A DNA stretch of 64,000 nucleotides from Chryseobacterium sp. Leaf404 (GCF_001424145.1 NZ_LMQM01000011.1:352971-416970), one strand, 5' to 3'. Positions 36,966 to 46,562 are shown, counted from the stretch's first letter. The notes: a model not told the origin generated them from the letters alone. A program made the numbers and translations.

Positions 36966-37011
36966 GGAATGAATTTTAATTGATAAGTTTCAAAAACCTA
37001 CAAATAGTTAC

Positions 37012-37038
37012 AAAAAAAGTGAAGTTTTCAGCTCCACT
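37012..37038 (-). terminator. Terminator after thyA
   Basis: On the minus strand AGTGGAG and CTTCACT form a hairpin (one mismatch) followed by a run of seven T. It lies between thyA and the serine hydrolase gene. Confidence 0.6.
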
Positions 37039-37061
37039 ATCACATTATTTTAAAATTTAAT

Positions 37062-37856
37062 TTATATTGCCACCGGAGCTTTAATTCCCGGGTGCGGATC
37101 GTAATTTTCAAGGGTAAAATCTTCAAAATTAAAACTGAAAATATCTTTAATTTCAGGATTCAATTTCATGGTCGGAAGAGGTCTTGTTTCTCTTGAAAGT
37201 TGTCTGTTGACCTGTTCAAAGTGATTATTGTAAATGTGAACATCACCAAAAGAGTGTACATAATCTCCCACCTTCAAATCACAAACCTGCGCCACCATCA
37301 TTAAAAGTAAAGCATAGCTCGCAATATTGAATGGAACACCCAAAAATACGTCTGCACTCCTCTGATACAACTGCAAAGACAATTTGCCATCAGCTACATA
37401 GAACTGAAACAGAGCGTGACAGGGAGCCAATGCCATGTTTGGGATTTCAGCGGCATTCCATGCAGAAACGATTAATCTTCTGGAATCGGGATTTTTTTTG
37501 ATTTGGTCGATTACATCAGCAAACTGATCTACAACTTTACCGTCTGCACCGTTCCAGCTTCTCCACTGAGCACCGTAGACAGGGCCTAAATCTCCGTTTT
37601 CATCGGCCCATTCGTTCCAGATAGTCACTCCGTTGTCTGTAAGATATTTAATATTGGTATCTCCTTTCAGAAACCACAGCAATTCATAAATAATAGATTT
37701 TAAATGAACCTTTTTCGTTGTCACCAAAGGAAATCCTTTTGATAAATCATAACGCAATTGGTATCCGAAAACGCTTCGTGTTCCTGTTCCTGTTCTGTCG
37801 GTTTTATCGGTTCCGTTATCTAAAATGTGCTGTAGAAGTTCGAGGTAATTTTGCAT
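37062..37856 (-). CDS. thyA: Thymidylate synthase
   Basis: This 264-aa enzyme converts dUMP to dTMP using methylene-tetrahydrofolate. The active-site region [42 protein letters not shown] is nearly invariant, with nucleophile Cys146. The N-terminal Arg (R21 in KTDRTGTGT) and the C-terminal folate contacts ([13 protein letters not shown]) are intact, and the length is exact for the family. No dihydrofolate reductase gene is adjacent. Confidence 0.97.
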   Translation of the reverse strand: MQNYLELLQHILDNGTDKTDRTGTGTRSVFGYQLRYDLSKGFPLVTTKKVHLKSIIYELLWFLKGDTNIKYLTDNGVTIWNEWADENGDLGPVYGAQWRSWNGADGKVVDQFADVIDQIKKNPDSRRLIVSAWNAAEIPNMALAPCHALFQFYVADGKLSLQLYQRSADVFLGVPFNIASYALLLMMVAQVCDLKVGDYVHSFGDVHIYNNHFEQVNRQLSRETRPLPTMKLNPEIKDIFSFNFEDFTLENYDPHPGIKAPVAI

Positions 37857-38032
37857 TTCCAGGTTTTATTATTGATCAAATTGCGAGGTCAAATTTAGAA
37901 AAACAAATCCTAAAATCGTTATCAACTGCCAGAAATTTATCATCAGCATCAATCGACAGATTCAATGAGGAAATCTTTCAAAAAACAAACTCAGTATAAG
38001 GATTGGTTCACTAATAATGCATTGTAAACATT

Positions 38033-38473
38033 TTACCAGATTTTTAAAATACTCTGAGCCACATTTTTTAACGAAATCTGCTCTCCTTCAGTTTTGTCCT
38101 GCAAAGCTTTTGCTAAAGGTGAATCGGGGGAAATGCAAAATATCTTCACCTGCTCGTAATTCACATTCCCAAGAGAAACAGAGATATAAAAAAAGCCTTT
38201 ATCCGTTTGCACCAATGCCCCTTTTTCAGATTTTGAAGATTCTTTACAGGATATTGTACTCAGTAAATCCTGTTGTTTCAGAACCTCATTCAGCTGAACC
38301 TGAAGATTATTAATTTCCTGCTGCAGCATTTCTCTTCCTGTTTCGTACTTGTCACCCATTGAGCTTTTGGTATCGTTGCTGGATGCACGTGTTTCGGCAA
38401 TTAGGTTTTCTAAAGTCACGATTTTTTCTGAGATTTTATCTTTTAGAATGTGTAGTATTTCTTCTTTTTTCAT
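38033..38473 (-). CDS. GreA/GreB-like C-terminal domain protein
   Basis: This 146-aa protein has an N-terminal coiled coil (about residues 1-70, KISEKIVTLENLIAE..., YETGREMLQQEINNLQVQLNEVLKQQ). A C-terminal FKBP-like GreA/GreB domain follows (VSLGNVNYEQVKIFCISPDSPLAKALQDKTEGEQISL). The coiled-coil tip lacks the paired acidic residues of true Gre factors. Such short proteins in Bacteroidota have been called 3-oxoacyl-ACP synthase without support. It may bind RNA polymerase, but this is inference. Confidence 0.7.
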   Translation of the reverse strand: MKKEEILHILKDKISEKIVTLENLIAETRASSNDTKSSMGDKYETGREMLQQEINNLQVQLNEVLKQQDLLSTISCKESSKSEKGALVQTDKGFFYISVSLGNVNYEQVKIFCISPDSPLAKALQDKTEGEQISLKNVAQSILKIW

Positions 38474-38551
38474 TTTGAAAGCAATCGTTAAATTTATATG
38501 AAATATGATTAAAAAAAAGAATGATGATCAAAATTTTTAAAAATATTAAAT

Positions 38552-38613
38552 TTCGGCTAAAGCCAGCTCTGAACTTATAAAACAAAAGCGGGCTAAAGCC
38601 CACTCCTATTGAT
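38552..38613. repeat. GGCTAAAGCC repeat, second copy
   Basis: TTCGGCTAAAGCC at 38552-38564 and GCGGGCTAAAGCCCACTCCT at 38588-38607 repeat, in the same order and distance, the pair at 25821-25878. Both copies lie between genes. Confidence 0.7.
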
Positions 38614-38634
38614 ATCGTAACTATTTATCTGATC

Positions 38635-39981
38635 TTACTTTTCAAAAACCGCAAAGTCTGAAACTTTAAAATTAAAATCTTTTCCCTTACTAAAATCTCT
38701 TTTTGTCTTATCAAAAACATTTTTGAAAGTTCCATTCAAATTTTCATCCTGAACAGTTAAATTGACTGCGTCTTTTGAGAAGTTTAAAACTACCAAAACT
38801 TCATCTTTTCCATTTTTTCTGATATATGCAAAAATTTTATCGTCCGCTGAAGTTTTCAGAATTACTGTAGAAACGGCAGGATCTCCTCCTCGAAGAGCCG
38901 GATTTGATGATTTCAAATTTAACAGAGTCTTATAAAATTCAGCCATTTTATAGTCATTTTTCCATTCGATCACATCTTTTTCAAAGAACTCAAGGCGTTT
39001 CAGATTAGGTAATTCCTGACCTGAGTAAAGCAGTGGAACGCCATTCCAGGTTGCAGAGAAAACAGCCATGGGTTTGGTGATGTCGCCATATTTTTCATAT
39101 TCGGTACCGTTCCAGGAGTTTTCGTCGTGATTGGTTGTAAACCACGCTCTCATCGATGAATCGCCAATGGATGAATACTGTTTCAGCAAATCTACCAGTT
39201 CGCTGATGGGCTGATTGTTTTTATAAAAATCTGCCGATTTGTGCATCCATTTCCAGGAATAGCTGGCATCGAAAACTTTACCATAGTCCGGGCTTTCAAT
39301 TTCATCAAATTCTCCGAGCCAAAATAGAGGTTTTAACTTTTCAACCTCAGGTCTTGCCTGCTGCCAGAAATCTACTTCAACCCATGATGCCAGATCACAT
39401 CTGAATCCGTCAATATTGGTCTCTTTAATCCAGAATTTCATCGCATCGATCATCGCCCGGCGCATTTCCGGATTTGAGAAATCCAGTTCGATAATATCAT
39501 CCATTCCAGATGCTTTGTGGAAACTTCCGTCGGGATCTTTAAGGTAAAATTCCGGGTGTGATTTTGTCCAGACATGATCCCAGCCGGTGTGATTGGCAAC
39601 CCAGTCGATGATTACTTTAAAACCTAAACGGTGAGCTTCGCTGACCATGTGTTTAAAATCATCCACTGTGCCAAATTCCGGGTTGATGGTAACGTAATCT
39701 GAGGCAGCATAAGGACTTCCCATGCTTCCTTTTTTATTAAGCTGAGCAATTGGTGTGATGGGCATAAACCAAAGGGTTTTCACTCCCATATTTTTGAGGC
39801 GTGGCATTTCTTTTTCGAATGCTCTGAAGGTTCCTTCTTTGGTATATTGCCTTACGTTGACTTCGTAAATATTGGTGGTATGCTTCCAGTCTTGCGGTAA
39901 ATTCATATTTGTTTTTATATTTTGGGAGCCACACGAAAGCAACGTGCAACCCATCATGAATGATAATAGATATTTTTTCAT
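38635..39981 (-). CDS. GH13 alpha-amylase family glycosidase, lipoprotein
   Basis: The alpha-glucan hydrolase TIM barrel shows region I (DWVANHTGWDH), region II with the nucleophile in DGFRCDLAS, region III with the acid/base in WLGEFDE and region IV TTNHDENSW. A lipobox LLSC near residue 17 anchors it in the outer membrane. I start at the internal ATG (39981), which gives the normal MKK signal peptide; an in-frame ATG 9 bp upstream also exists. A TATTTTTG -7 box lies at 40001-40008. It would cut alpha-1,4-linked maltodextrins at the cell surface. No SusC/SusD genes are next to it. Confidence 0.9.
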   Translation of the reverse strand: MKKYLLSFMMGCTLLSCGSQNIKTNMNLPQDWKHTTNIYEVNVRQYTKEGTFRAFEKEMPRLKNMGVKTLWFMPITPIAQLNKKGSMGSPYAASDYVTINPEFGTVDDFKHMVSEAHRLGFKVIIDWVANHTGWDHVWTKSHPEFYLKDPDGSFHKASGMDDIIELDFSNPEMRRAMIDAMKFWIKETNIDGFRCDLASWVEVDFWQQARPEVEKLKPLFWLGEFDEIESPDYGKVFDASYSWKWMHKSADFYKNNQPISELVDLLKQYSSIGDSSMRAWFTTNHDENSWNGTEYEKYGDITKPMAVFSATWNGVPLLYSGQELPNLKRLEFFEKDVIEWKNDYKMAEFYKTLLNLKSSNPALRGGDPAVSTVILKTSADDKIFAYIRKNGKDEVLVVLNFSKDAVNLTVQDENLNGTFKNVFDKTKRDFSKGKDFNFKVSDFAVFEK

Positions 39982-40075
39982 CCTGTACATTAATTTTAAA
40001 CAAAAATAGGAATTGCTTCTTTAAGAAACTGTATGAAGAATGAATTTAATGCTTATTTTAAATTTTTGGTGAAAG

Positions 40076-40101
40076 AAAAACCCCAAACTTACGTCTGAGG
40101 T
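40076..40101 (-). terminator. Weak terminator after the pRiA4b-like gene
   Basis: On the minus strand AACCTCAG can pair imperfectly with TTGGGGTT, followed by a T-run. Confidence 0.4.
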
Positions 40102-40120
40102 TCTGTATTTTAAAAAAGTT

Positions 40121-40711
40121 TTATCTTTCGTCGTCCTGATCATCTTCATCAAAAACATCGTCGTTATAGTCATCATCTTCATCATCATCAAAAGCATCAT
40201 CATCTTCGTCTTCGAAGCTGCCTGTGGTTCCAAAATCATCATCAAAGGCAAAATCATCATCCATGATTGGTTTTGCGGCCTTTTTCTTTGCAGAAGCGGC
40301 ACTTCTAACCGGGGCTTTCAGGGGAGCATTACCAAATCTGTAAGCGGTAAGCGGATAATTTACACCTTTTGTCTCTTCGTTGATCTCTACCAGTTCACAG
40401 AAAAACTCCCAAAGATCAAGCAAACCGTATTGGAACTGGGTTTTATCACCAATTTCAGCAAAAGCTTCATCAATGTACACATCAGACATAATCTCGCCAT
40501 CTCCGTCATCGCTCATGTCTTCTAAAGGAACGCTTTTTACAACGGTTCCGTCGTTCTCCAGCAGATTGAAAGCTGAAAGCTCTTCACCCTGAAGATTAAA
40601 AGCAGCTTTAATACCCAAATGTAAGTTCCAAAGCGTCTGTTTTCCTTTAATCTCGATGTCTCTGAAGACATCTTCTTTTGCATCTAAAATTACACGAATC
40701 TTGTAAACCAT
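40121..40711 (-). CDS. Plasmid pRiA4b ORF-3-like protein with acidic tail
   Basis: This 196-aa protein has the pRiA4b ORF-3 domain in its first about 130 residues: MVYKIRVILDAKEDVFRDIEIKGKQTLWNLHLGIKAAFNL, then the IGDKTQFQYGLLDLWEFFCELVEI region. A basic linker (SAASAKKKAAKP) and a C-terminal tail of nearly pure Asp and Glu (about residues 150-196) follow. The domain is found in many bacteria and phages and its role is unknown. A TATATTTG -7 box (40751-40758) precedes it. Confidence 0.82.
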   Translation of the reverse strand: MVYKIRVILDAKEDVFRDIEIKGKQTLWNLHLGIKAAFNLQGEELSAFNLLENDGTVVKSVPLEDMSDDGDGEIMSDVYIDEAFAEIGDKTQFQYGLLDLWEFFCELVEINEETKGVNYPLTAYRFGNAPLKAPVRSAASAKKKAAKPIMDDDFAFDDDFGTTGSFEDEDDDAFDDDEDDDYNDDVFDEDDQDDER

Positions 40712-40832
40712 ACCAGCTTAAATTTCTTTTTTCTAAATCTATTTCCGTTGCAAATATAAAGTAAATGAAAGTGGACAAAAAAATTTTTGAGAATTTTTTA
40801 AAAGATTTTTTTTGCTTACATTTCGAAGCAGT

Positions 40833-41864
40833 CTATTTGCTTTTTTCGAGCATGAAACTGAATTTTGTGCCTTCCAGATAAACACTTTCTACAGTTATAT
40901 TTTCATTATGAGCTTCCAAAATATGCTTAACGATGGCCAATCCAAGCCCTGAACCGCCCTGTCTTCTGCTTCTGCTGGTTTCTACCCGGTAAAATCTCTC
41001 AAAAATACGGGGCAGAAGTTCGGCTTTAATTCCCATTCCGTTGTCTATTACTTCTACGAGAACTTTATTTTTCACAATGCTGGTTTTCAGAATAACGCGC
41101 GCTTCCTGACGGTTTGCATAATGAATGGCGTTTGAAATTAAATTGATAAAAACCTGAGAAATCTTCTGTTTATCTGCTTCCACAAAGATCTGCGTCTGCG
41201 GGGTCTGAATCTGGAGCGTTGTATTGTGTTTCTCGGCTTCAAGATCCAGAAGGTCAAATATTTCTTTTATCAAAAGATTGATATCAAATTTTGACAGGGA
41301 AACATCAATTTCGCCTGCTTCCAGCCTGTTGATCATATCAAGATCTTTTACAATTGCAATAAGTCTTTCTACAGATTTATCAATTCTCTCCAGATATTTG
41401 TCTCTGATGTTTAAATTTTCTACACCGCCATCCAGCAGAGTTTCAACGTAGCCCTGAATTGAAAATAAGGGAGTTTTGAGCTCATGAGATACATTTCCGA
41501 TGTAATCTTTCCTGTAGCTTTCCATCTCTTTCATCAGATCTATTTCTGTCACTTTTTTCTGGTTTAAATCTGAAAATCTTTCACCCAGTTCTTTCAGTGT
41601 AAGATTATCCTGATCGTCGTATACCATTTCTTCGGGCAGAATTTTAGAAATATTCCGGATCTGTTTTTTAGCATAATAATTAAAAAGAAGTTCCAGAACC
41701 GTGTAATTGATAAGAAACATCACAATAATGCTCACTGCAATCCCCAAAGTGAAAACGGAAGAGTCTGCATAAAGATCCTTTACAGAATCAAACAGGAGAA
41801 CGAGAACAAACATCACCAGAGTGATGAGTAATGATGATACGAGTGTAAGTCTGTAAAATTTCAA
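40833..41864 (-). CDS. PhoR-like sensor histidine kinase
   Basis: This 343-aa membrane kinase has two N-terminal helices (about residues 8-26 and 36-60) enclosing a very short periplasmic loop. There is no PAS domain. The phosphoacceptor box IGNVSHELKTPL follows, with His127, and the ATPase N-box (FINLISNAIHYA), G1 (DNGMGI) and G2 (GGSGLGLAIV) motifs are intact. The organisation fits the PhoR family that pairs with the response regulator 42 bp upstream on the same strand. It would control the phosphate response. It probably senses through the phosphate uptake system rather than its own small loop. Confidence 0.9.
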   Translation of the reverse strand: MKFYRLTLVSSLLITLVMFVLVLLFDSVKDLYADSSVFTLGIAVSIIVMFLINYTVLELLFNYYAKKQIRNISKILPEEMVYDDQDNLTLKELGERFSDLNQKKVTEIDLMKEMESYRKDYIGNVSHELKTPLFSIQGYVETLLDGGVENLNIRDKYLERIDKSVERLIAIVKDLDMINRLEAGEIDVSLSKFDINLLIKEIFDLLDLEAEKHNTTLQIQTPQTQIFVEADKQKISQVFINLISNAIHYANRQEARVILKTSIVKNKVLVEVIDNGMGIKAELLPRIFERFYRVETSRSRRQGGSGLGLAIVKHILEAHNENITVESVYLEGTKFSFMLEKSK

Positions 41865-41906
41865 TTTTACAACAGTTTTATTTAATGATTAAAAACAAAA
41901 AACTGC

Positions 41907-42584
41907 TTAAACAATAAGTTTATAGCCAATTCCTTTTAAAGTCTGAATGGTATTGATGCCTAATTTCTCTCTCAGCCTTCTGATGTGCACGTCTATGGTT
42001 CTTTCGCCCACAATGACATCATTGCCCCAGACTTTCTCAAGAATCTCTTCTCTTTTGAAAACTTTTTCGGTGTTTGAAGCCAGAAGATACAGAAGGTCAA
42101 ATTCTTTTTTCGGGAGAAGAAACTGCTGTCCGCTTTTAGAAACTCTGAAATTATCTCTGTCGATAATCAAATCTCCCACTTCAATTTGCTTTGACGAATC
42201 AGAAACCTGAGAGGTAAGCTGCAACAGGGCATTTACTTTAGAGATCAGGATTTTCGGTTTGATCAGCTTTACAATATAATCATTGGCCCCTGCCTGAAAA
42301 CCTGCCAGCTGAGAAAACTCTTCGCTTCTTGCGGATAAAAATACGATAAGGGTTTTCTGAAGTTCTTTGATTTTACGGAGTTCCTGACAGGTTTCTATAC
42401 CGTCTTTTTCCGGCATCATCACATCAAGAAGAATAAGATCGGGAAGAATTTCTTTGGCTTTTGCCACTCCTTCGTTACCGTTTACAGCGGTGTAGATATC
42501 GTAACCTTCTTTTTCCAAATTATAAGAAAGTATCTCCAGGATATCCATTTCATCGTCAATTAAGAGGATCTTTTTTGAGTTCAT
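41907..42584 (-). CDS. PhoB-like response regulator
   Basis: This 225-aa OmpR/PhoB-type regulator has a receiver domain (MNSKKILLIDDEMDILE with the acidic pocket and phospho-Asp in LILLDVMMPEKDG) and a C-terminal winged helix (about 130-225, ending LKGIGYKLIV). In the receiver the conserved Lys-Pro pair reads Lys-Leu (DYIVKLIKPK), an uncommon change. I start at ATG 42584: the frame opens earlier, but a TAACTTTG -7 box at 42602-42609 lies inside that extension. It forms an operon with the PhoR-like kinase. Confidence 0.92.
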   Translation of the reverse strand: MNSKKILLIDDEMDILEILSYNLEKEGYDIYTAVNGNEGVAKAKEILPDLILLDVMMPEKDGIETCQELRKIKELQKTLIVFLSARSEEFSQLAGFQAGANDYIVKLIKPKILISKVNALLQLTSQVSDSSKQIEVGDLIIDRDNFRVSKSGQQFLLPKKEFDLLYLLASNTEKVFKREEILEKVWGNDVIVGERTIDVHIRRLREKLGINTIQTLKGIGYKLIV

Positions 42585-42601
42585 TTTAGAATTTTGCTGG
42601 T

Positions 42602-42609
42602 CAAAGTTA
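42602..42609 (-). promoter_or_regulatory. -7 box of the phoB-phoR operon
   Basis: TAACTTTG on the minus strand fits TAnnTTTG and fixes the start codon of the regulator at 42584, 18 bp downstream. Confidence 0.55.
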
Positions 42610-42646
42610 ATCATTTTTAAATCACAGGTTAAGGTTGTGGCAATCG

Positions 42647-42694
42647 TTCACATAAAGTTAACAATAATTACCCATTAGTAACATTTCGTTAAAG
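42647..42694. promoter_or_regulatory. PHO-box-like array of five direct repeats
   Basis: TTCACA (42647), TTAACA (42658), TTACCC (42668), GTAACA (42678) and TTAAAG (42689) stand in the same direction with starts 11, 10, 10 and 11 bp apart. This is one helical turn per repeat, the arrangement of PhoB/PhoP binding sites. The array lies between the divergent regulator operon and the TonB receptor gene. Confidence 0.6.
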
Positions 42695-42770
42695 AAAATT
42701 TAAATTTAGCTAAACCAAAGCAGGCATAATTGTTTAGTTCCTTTGCAGCGAAGAAATTAGTAAAAAAGAA

Positions 42771-45335
42771 ATGAACTTTAGAAAAATCAGTATTGCAGTT
42801 TTGTTTTTAACCTCAACAGGAGCTGTAATGTACGCCCAGGAAACGAAATCTGACACCGCAAAATCTGAAAAGAAAATTGAAGGTGTAGTGATCCAGGGAA
42901 CAACAAAGAAAGGTGCAGAATCCAACATCATCGGTCTGCAGAAAAAATCAGTAGAAGTAATAGAACGCGTTGGTTCTGTTCAGTTGGAAAAACAAGGTGT
43001 AGGCGATGCGTCTGTAGCGGTAACTAAAGCAACCGGTTCTCAGAAGCAGGAAGGCAGCGGTCAGATTTTCATCAGAGGTCTTGGTGACAGAAACAACTCT
43101 ACAACGATCAACGGACTTCAGGTTCCTTCCAACGATCCTTTATACAAAAACATCGATTTGAGTATCATCAAAACTGATATGATTGATTTTATTGGTTTGG
43201 AAAAAGTGTACAACCCTAGACTTTGGGGAGATATGTCTGGTGCCAACGTAGATATCGTATCTAAAGTTTATACCGGAAAGCCTTATTTTAAAGTAAATTT
43301 GGGATCTTCTGTAAATTTTAACGCTGTTCAGAAGAACAATTATTTTCTGCAGGACGGACCGAATTATTTTGGAACCAAAATGCTTGAAAAGCCTTCTAAA
43401 AATGCTGTCTTAAACAGAGGATATGTTTTCAAAACATCTTTACAGAACCAGGAAATTAATAACCCGGTAAATTCTAATTTAAGCTTTGATTTCGGAACTA
43501 ATTTTAAAATTGGGGAACAGGGCAAGCTAAGCATTTTCGGATACGGTGGATTTGATAACAGCTATGATTATTTTCAGGGAATTACAGGTGGATCTTTTGA
43601 TACCACAACTGGTCCTAACAGAATCTATAACAATTCTGAAGAATTCAAATACACTACCAACAGTACCGGTTTACTTAATGTAAATTATAAAATTAACAGT
43701 AATCACAACATTAATATCTCTTCCAACTATATTCATACTACTGAACAGAAATTGGGGAATTACAATGGTTACAACAGAGATTACTATGATGTAGATGTTG
43801 CTCAGGAGAGATTTACAACTCAGCTGAGAAGAGCAACTTACAAAACAAATGACTTACTTGTTAATCAACTTAGAGGGGAGCACAAAATTACTGAACCTCT
43901 AAAAATCAGCTGGAACTTAGGTTATAACAGACTGGACAGCAGAAGACCAGACAGACAGCAGAATGTAACAATTCTGGACAAAGTTCAGAACTACAGCTTC
44001 TTTGCAAGCTCAAATCCCGGGGCAAACAACAGATACTACGACAGACTACTTGAGAATGATTTCACAGGTGATGTACATGCTGACTATAAACTGGGAGAAA
44101 ACACAAAAATCACTTTAGGATACAGCGGTAGATATAAAGACAGCGATTTTAAAGCTACTCAATATAATTTACGTGTTTTACCTCTTCAGGGAACTTATTT
44201 TGTAGATCCAAATAATTACGATTCATTTTTTAACAATGCCAACTATCAGGCAGGTGGATTCTTTGATATTGTAACTTTCAGAGGAGACATTAAATCCAGC
44301 CCGACTGCATTCATTCCACAGGCATTTACGTCAGAAATAATGAATAATGCAGGGTATGTAAATGTAGATTACAAATTCTCAGAAAAATTTACTGCACAGG
44401 TGGGTGTACGCTATGATAACCTGAAACAGGAGATCCTTTACAACACAACATTATATCCGGACGGAGGTAAAGTAAATAAAGATTATTCTAAAATTTTACC
44501 CGCTTTCAACTTAAAGTACAGCCTGAACGATCAGCATAACTTAAGATTAGCCGGATCAAAAACATACACTACTCCGTTGCTGCTGGAAGTTGCTCCATTT
44601 GAGTATGAAGATATCGACGAATCCAGCTTAGGTAACCGTGATGCTTATCTTGCAGACAACTACAATGTTGATTTGAAATGGGAATGGTTTCCAAAGAAGA
44701 ATGAGCTGATCTCAGTAACTGCTTTTGGTAAATACATACAAAATCCATTGGCAAGAATTGTAATTGCATCATCTTCCAACAGTGTCTCGTTCCTGAATAT
44801 TGGTGATACCGGAAGAGTTTTAGGTTTAGAAGCAGAAATCAGAAAAGATATTTATGATTCTGGCAAAACAAGATTATACACATTCGTCAACGGAACTTAT
44901 CTGAATACAGAGCAGGATCTTGACGAAGATAAAGTAAGAAGAGAAAACACGAAGTTTGCTATAACTCTGAATGATGGTGTTACCAAAGACAAAATTCAGG
45001 GAGCATCAGAATTCCTTGCAAATGCCAACTTAGGACTGGAGCAAAAATGGGGTAACAAAAACACAGCTGATTTGGTAGTTTCTTACTCTTACATTTCAGA
45101 CAACATCTACGCAATCGGTACACAAAACAAAGGGAATCTGGTAGATAAAGCTTTCAGCACTCTGGATACCACTTTAAAAATAAAACTGGCCAACGGAATG
45201 GGCTTCTCGCTTTCAGGCAGAAATTTACTTAACCCTTATTTCACGAGAGTACAGGATAATAAAGTTGGAGAACAAATTTCAAGAAAATACAAAAGAGGTG
45301 CTGGTATTGGAGCAAGCGTTTCTTACGAATTTTAA
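42771..45335 (+). CDS. TonB-dependent receptor
   Basis: This 854-aa outer-membrane transporter has a signal peptide (about 1-22, cleaved near MYAQ), a TonB-box-like segment (IEGVVIQGT), a plug domain (about 45-165, SGQIFIRGLGDRNNSTTINGLQV) and a long beta-barrel ending ISRKYKRGAGIGASVSYEF, whose last residue is aromatic. The CarboxypepD-regulatory domain usual in SusC is absent. It stands with a lipoprotein 45 bp downstream and the PHO-box-like array upstream. I infer a phosphate-starvation-induced nutrient receptor; the substrate is unknown. Confidence 0.9.
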   Translation: MNFRKISIAVLFLTSTGAVMYAQETKSDTAKSEKKIEGVVIQGTTKKGAESNIIGLQKKSVEVIERVGSVQLEKQGVGDASVAVTKATGSQKQEGSGQIFIRGLGDRNNSTTINGLQVPSNDPLYKNIDLSIIKTDMIDFIGLEKVYNPRLWGDMSGANVDIVSKVYTGKPYFKVNLGSSVNFNAVQKNNYFLQDGPNYFGTKMLEKPSKNAVLNRGYVFKTSLQNQEINNPVNSNLSFDFGTNFKIGEQGKLSIFGYGGFDNSYDYFQGITGGSFDTTTGPNRIYNNSEEFKYTTNSTGLLNVNYKINSNHNINISSNYIHTTEQKLGNYNGYNRDYYDVDVAQERFTTQLRRATYKTNDLLVNQLRGEHKITEPLKISWNLGYNRLDSRRPDRQQNVTILDKVQNYSFFASSNPGANNRYYDRLLENDFTGDVHADYKLGENTKITLGYSGRYKDSDFKATQYNLRVLPLQGTYFVDPNNYDSFFNNANYQAGGFFDIVTFRGDIKSSPTAFIPQAFTSEIMNNAGYVNVDYKFSEKFTAQVGVRYDNLKQEILYNTTLYPDGGKVNKDYSKILPAFNLKYSLNDQHNLRLAGSKTYTTPLLLEVAPFEYEDIDESSLGNRDAYLADNYNVDLKWEWFPKKNELISVTAFGKYIQNPLARIVIASSSNSVSFLNIGDTGRVLGLEAEIRKDIYDSGKTRLYTFVNGTYLNTEQDLDEDKVRRENTKFAITLNDGVTKDKIQGASEFLANANLGLEQKWGNKNTADLVVSYSYISDNIYAIGTQNKGNLVDKAFSTLDTTLKIKLANGMGFSLSGRNLLNPYFTRVQDNKVGEQISRKYKRGAGIGASVSYEF

Positions 45336-45380
45336 TAAAATTTGAATAAAATCTAAATAAAAATTTAAAAATATTGTAAA

Positions 45381-46562
45381 ATGAAAAAGAACACTTTAAA
45401 ATTATTAGCTGCAGCATTTATTATGTCTACAACAGCTGTAGTATTTCATTCTTGTAGTGACAACAGCGATGATGAAGAATTAATCATCAATCCAGGAACA
45501 GGCACCGGTATCGCTTCTGACCCGGCAAATTTCAAAGGAGAAATTAAATCCGGAGAAAACATTACTCTTGACGCTACTAAACTTTACAAACTTACAGGTT
45601 CTGTAATTGTTAGAGGTGGCGGTACTTTAACAATCCCTGCGGGAACAAGAATTGAAGCTAACGGTGGTACTTCTGCATACATCGTAGTTGAGCAAAATGC
45701 AAAAATATTTGCTAACGGTACATCTACAAATCCTGTAATATTCACATCTCCAAACCCAACGCCGGGAAGCTGGGGAGGCATCGTGATCTGCGGTAAAGCA
45801 CCAATCAACAGAGGAGCAACGGCTACTTCAGAAGTTGGTGATTCTATCTATGGAGGTACAGTTGCCAATGACAACTCAGGATCATTAAAGTATGTAAGAA
45901 TAGAATATGCTGGTGCAATCTTTACAGGAACTAAAGAATTTAACGGACTCTCTCTTTTCGGAGTGGGCAACGGAACTGTAATCGACAATGTATCTATGGT
46001 GAACGGATCTGATGACGGTATCGAATTCTTCGGTGGAACTGTAAACGTATCAAATATCGTTTCTATCTACAACGAAGATGATGCTTTTGACTGGACAGAA
46101 GGATGGAACGGAACTGCTACAAATATCTTCACCAAAAGAAGAGCAAACGGTGTTGGAAACAGAGGAATTGAAGCTGACAACAACGCTGATAACAAAGACG
46201 CAAACCCAAGATCTAACCCTACAATTAAAAACGCAACGTTCATTGGTGGTACAGCCGGTGAATCTGACGGATTAAAATTAAGAGAAGGTACTTACGCATC
46301 AATAGATAACGTTGTATTGTCAAGCTGGACTACAGGTATCAACGTGGAGCATGATCAGTCTGTAGCATATTTCAACGGTCAAAACAGAATCACGAGAGTG
46401 AAATTTGACAATGTTACTACAAAAGCTTCTGTGAAAGCTACTACAGGAAGCCCAACTGCAACATTACAGACAAACACCTACACTGAAGATGCATCTGCTA
46501 CAGGTGCCGGAAACGGAACAACTGCTCCTACTTGGGCTGCAGGATGGGCTGGAATTCAATAA
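45381..46562 (+). CDS. Surface lipoprotein with beta-helix repeats
   Basis: This 393-aa lipoprotein has a signal sequence ending VVFHSC (Cys near residue 25) and an acidic linker. The long repeat region is rich in Gly, Asn, Thr and Val (YKLTGSVIVRGGGTLTIPAGTRIEANGG, GLSLFGVGNGTVIDNVSM, NVSNIVSIYNEDDAFDWT), typical of a right-handed beta-helix. No catalytic motif of a known glycosidase is visible. It is co-transcribed with the TonB receptor, 45 bp apart, so it may capture the substrate. Relatives have been misnamed multidrug transporter. Confidence 0.8.
   Translation: MKKNTLKLLAAAFIMSTTAVVFHSCSDNSDDEELIINPGTGTGIASDPANFKGEIKSGENITLDATKLYKLTGSVIVRGGGTLTIPAGTRIEANGGTSAYIVVEQNAKIFANGTSTNPVIFTSPNPTPGSWGGIVICGKAPINRGATATSEVGDSIYGGTVANDNSGSLKYVRIEYAGAIFTGTKEFNGLSLFGVGNGTVIDNVSMVNGSDDGIEFFGGTVNVSNIVSIYNEDDAFDWTEGWNGTATNIFTKRRANGVGNRGIEADNNADNKDANPRSNPTIKNATFIGGTAGESDGLKLREGTYASIDNVVLSSWTTGINVEHDQSVAYFNGQNRITRVKFDNVTTKASVKATTGSPTATLQTNTYTEDASATGAGNGTTAPTWAAGWAGIQ

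Noticed and set aside
40021..40302. Met- and Thr-rich frame (MMM/TTT runs) on the minus strand
   Set aside because: It is the shadow of the Asp-rich tail of the pRiA4b ORF-3-like gene in another frame.
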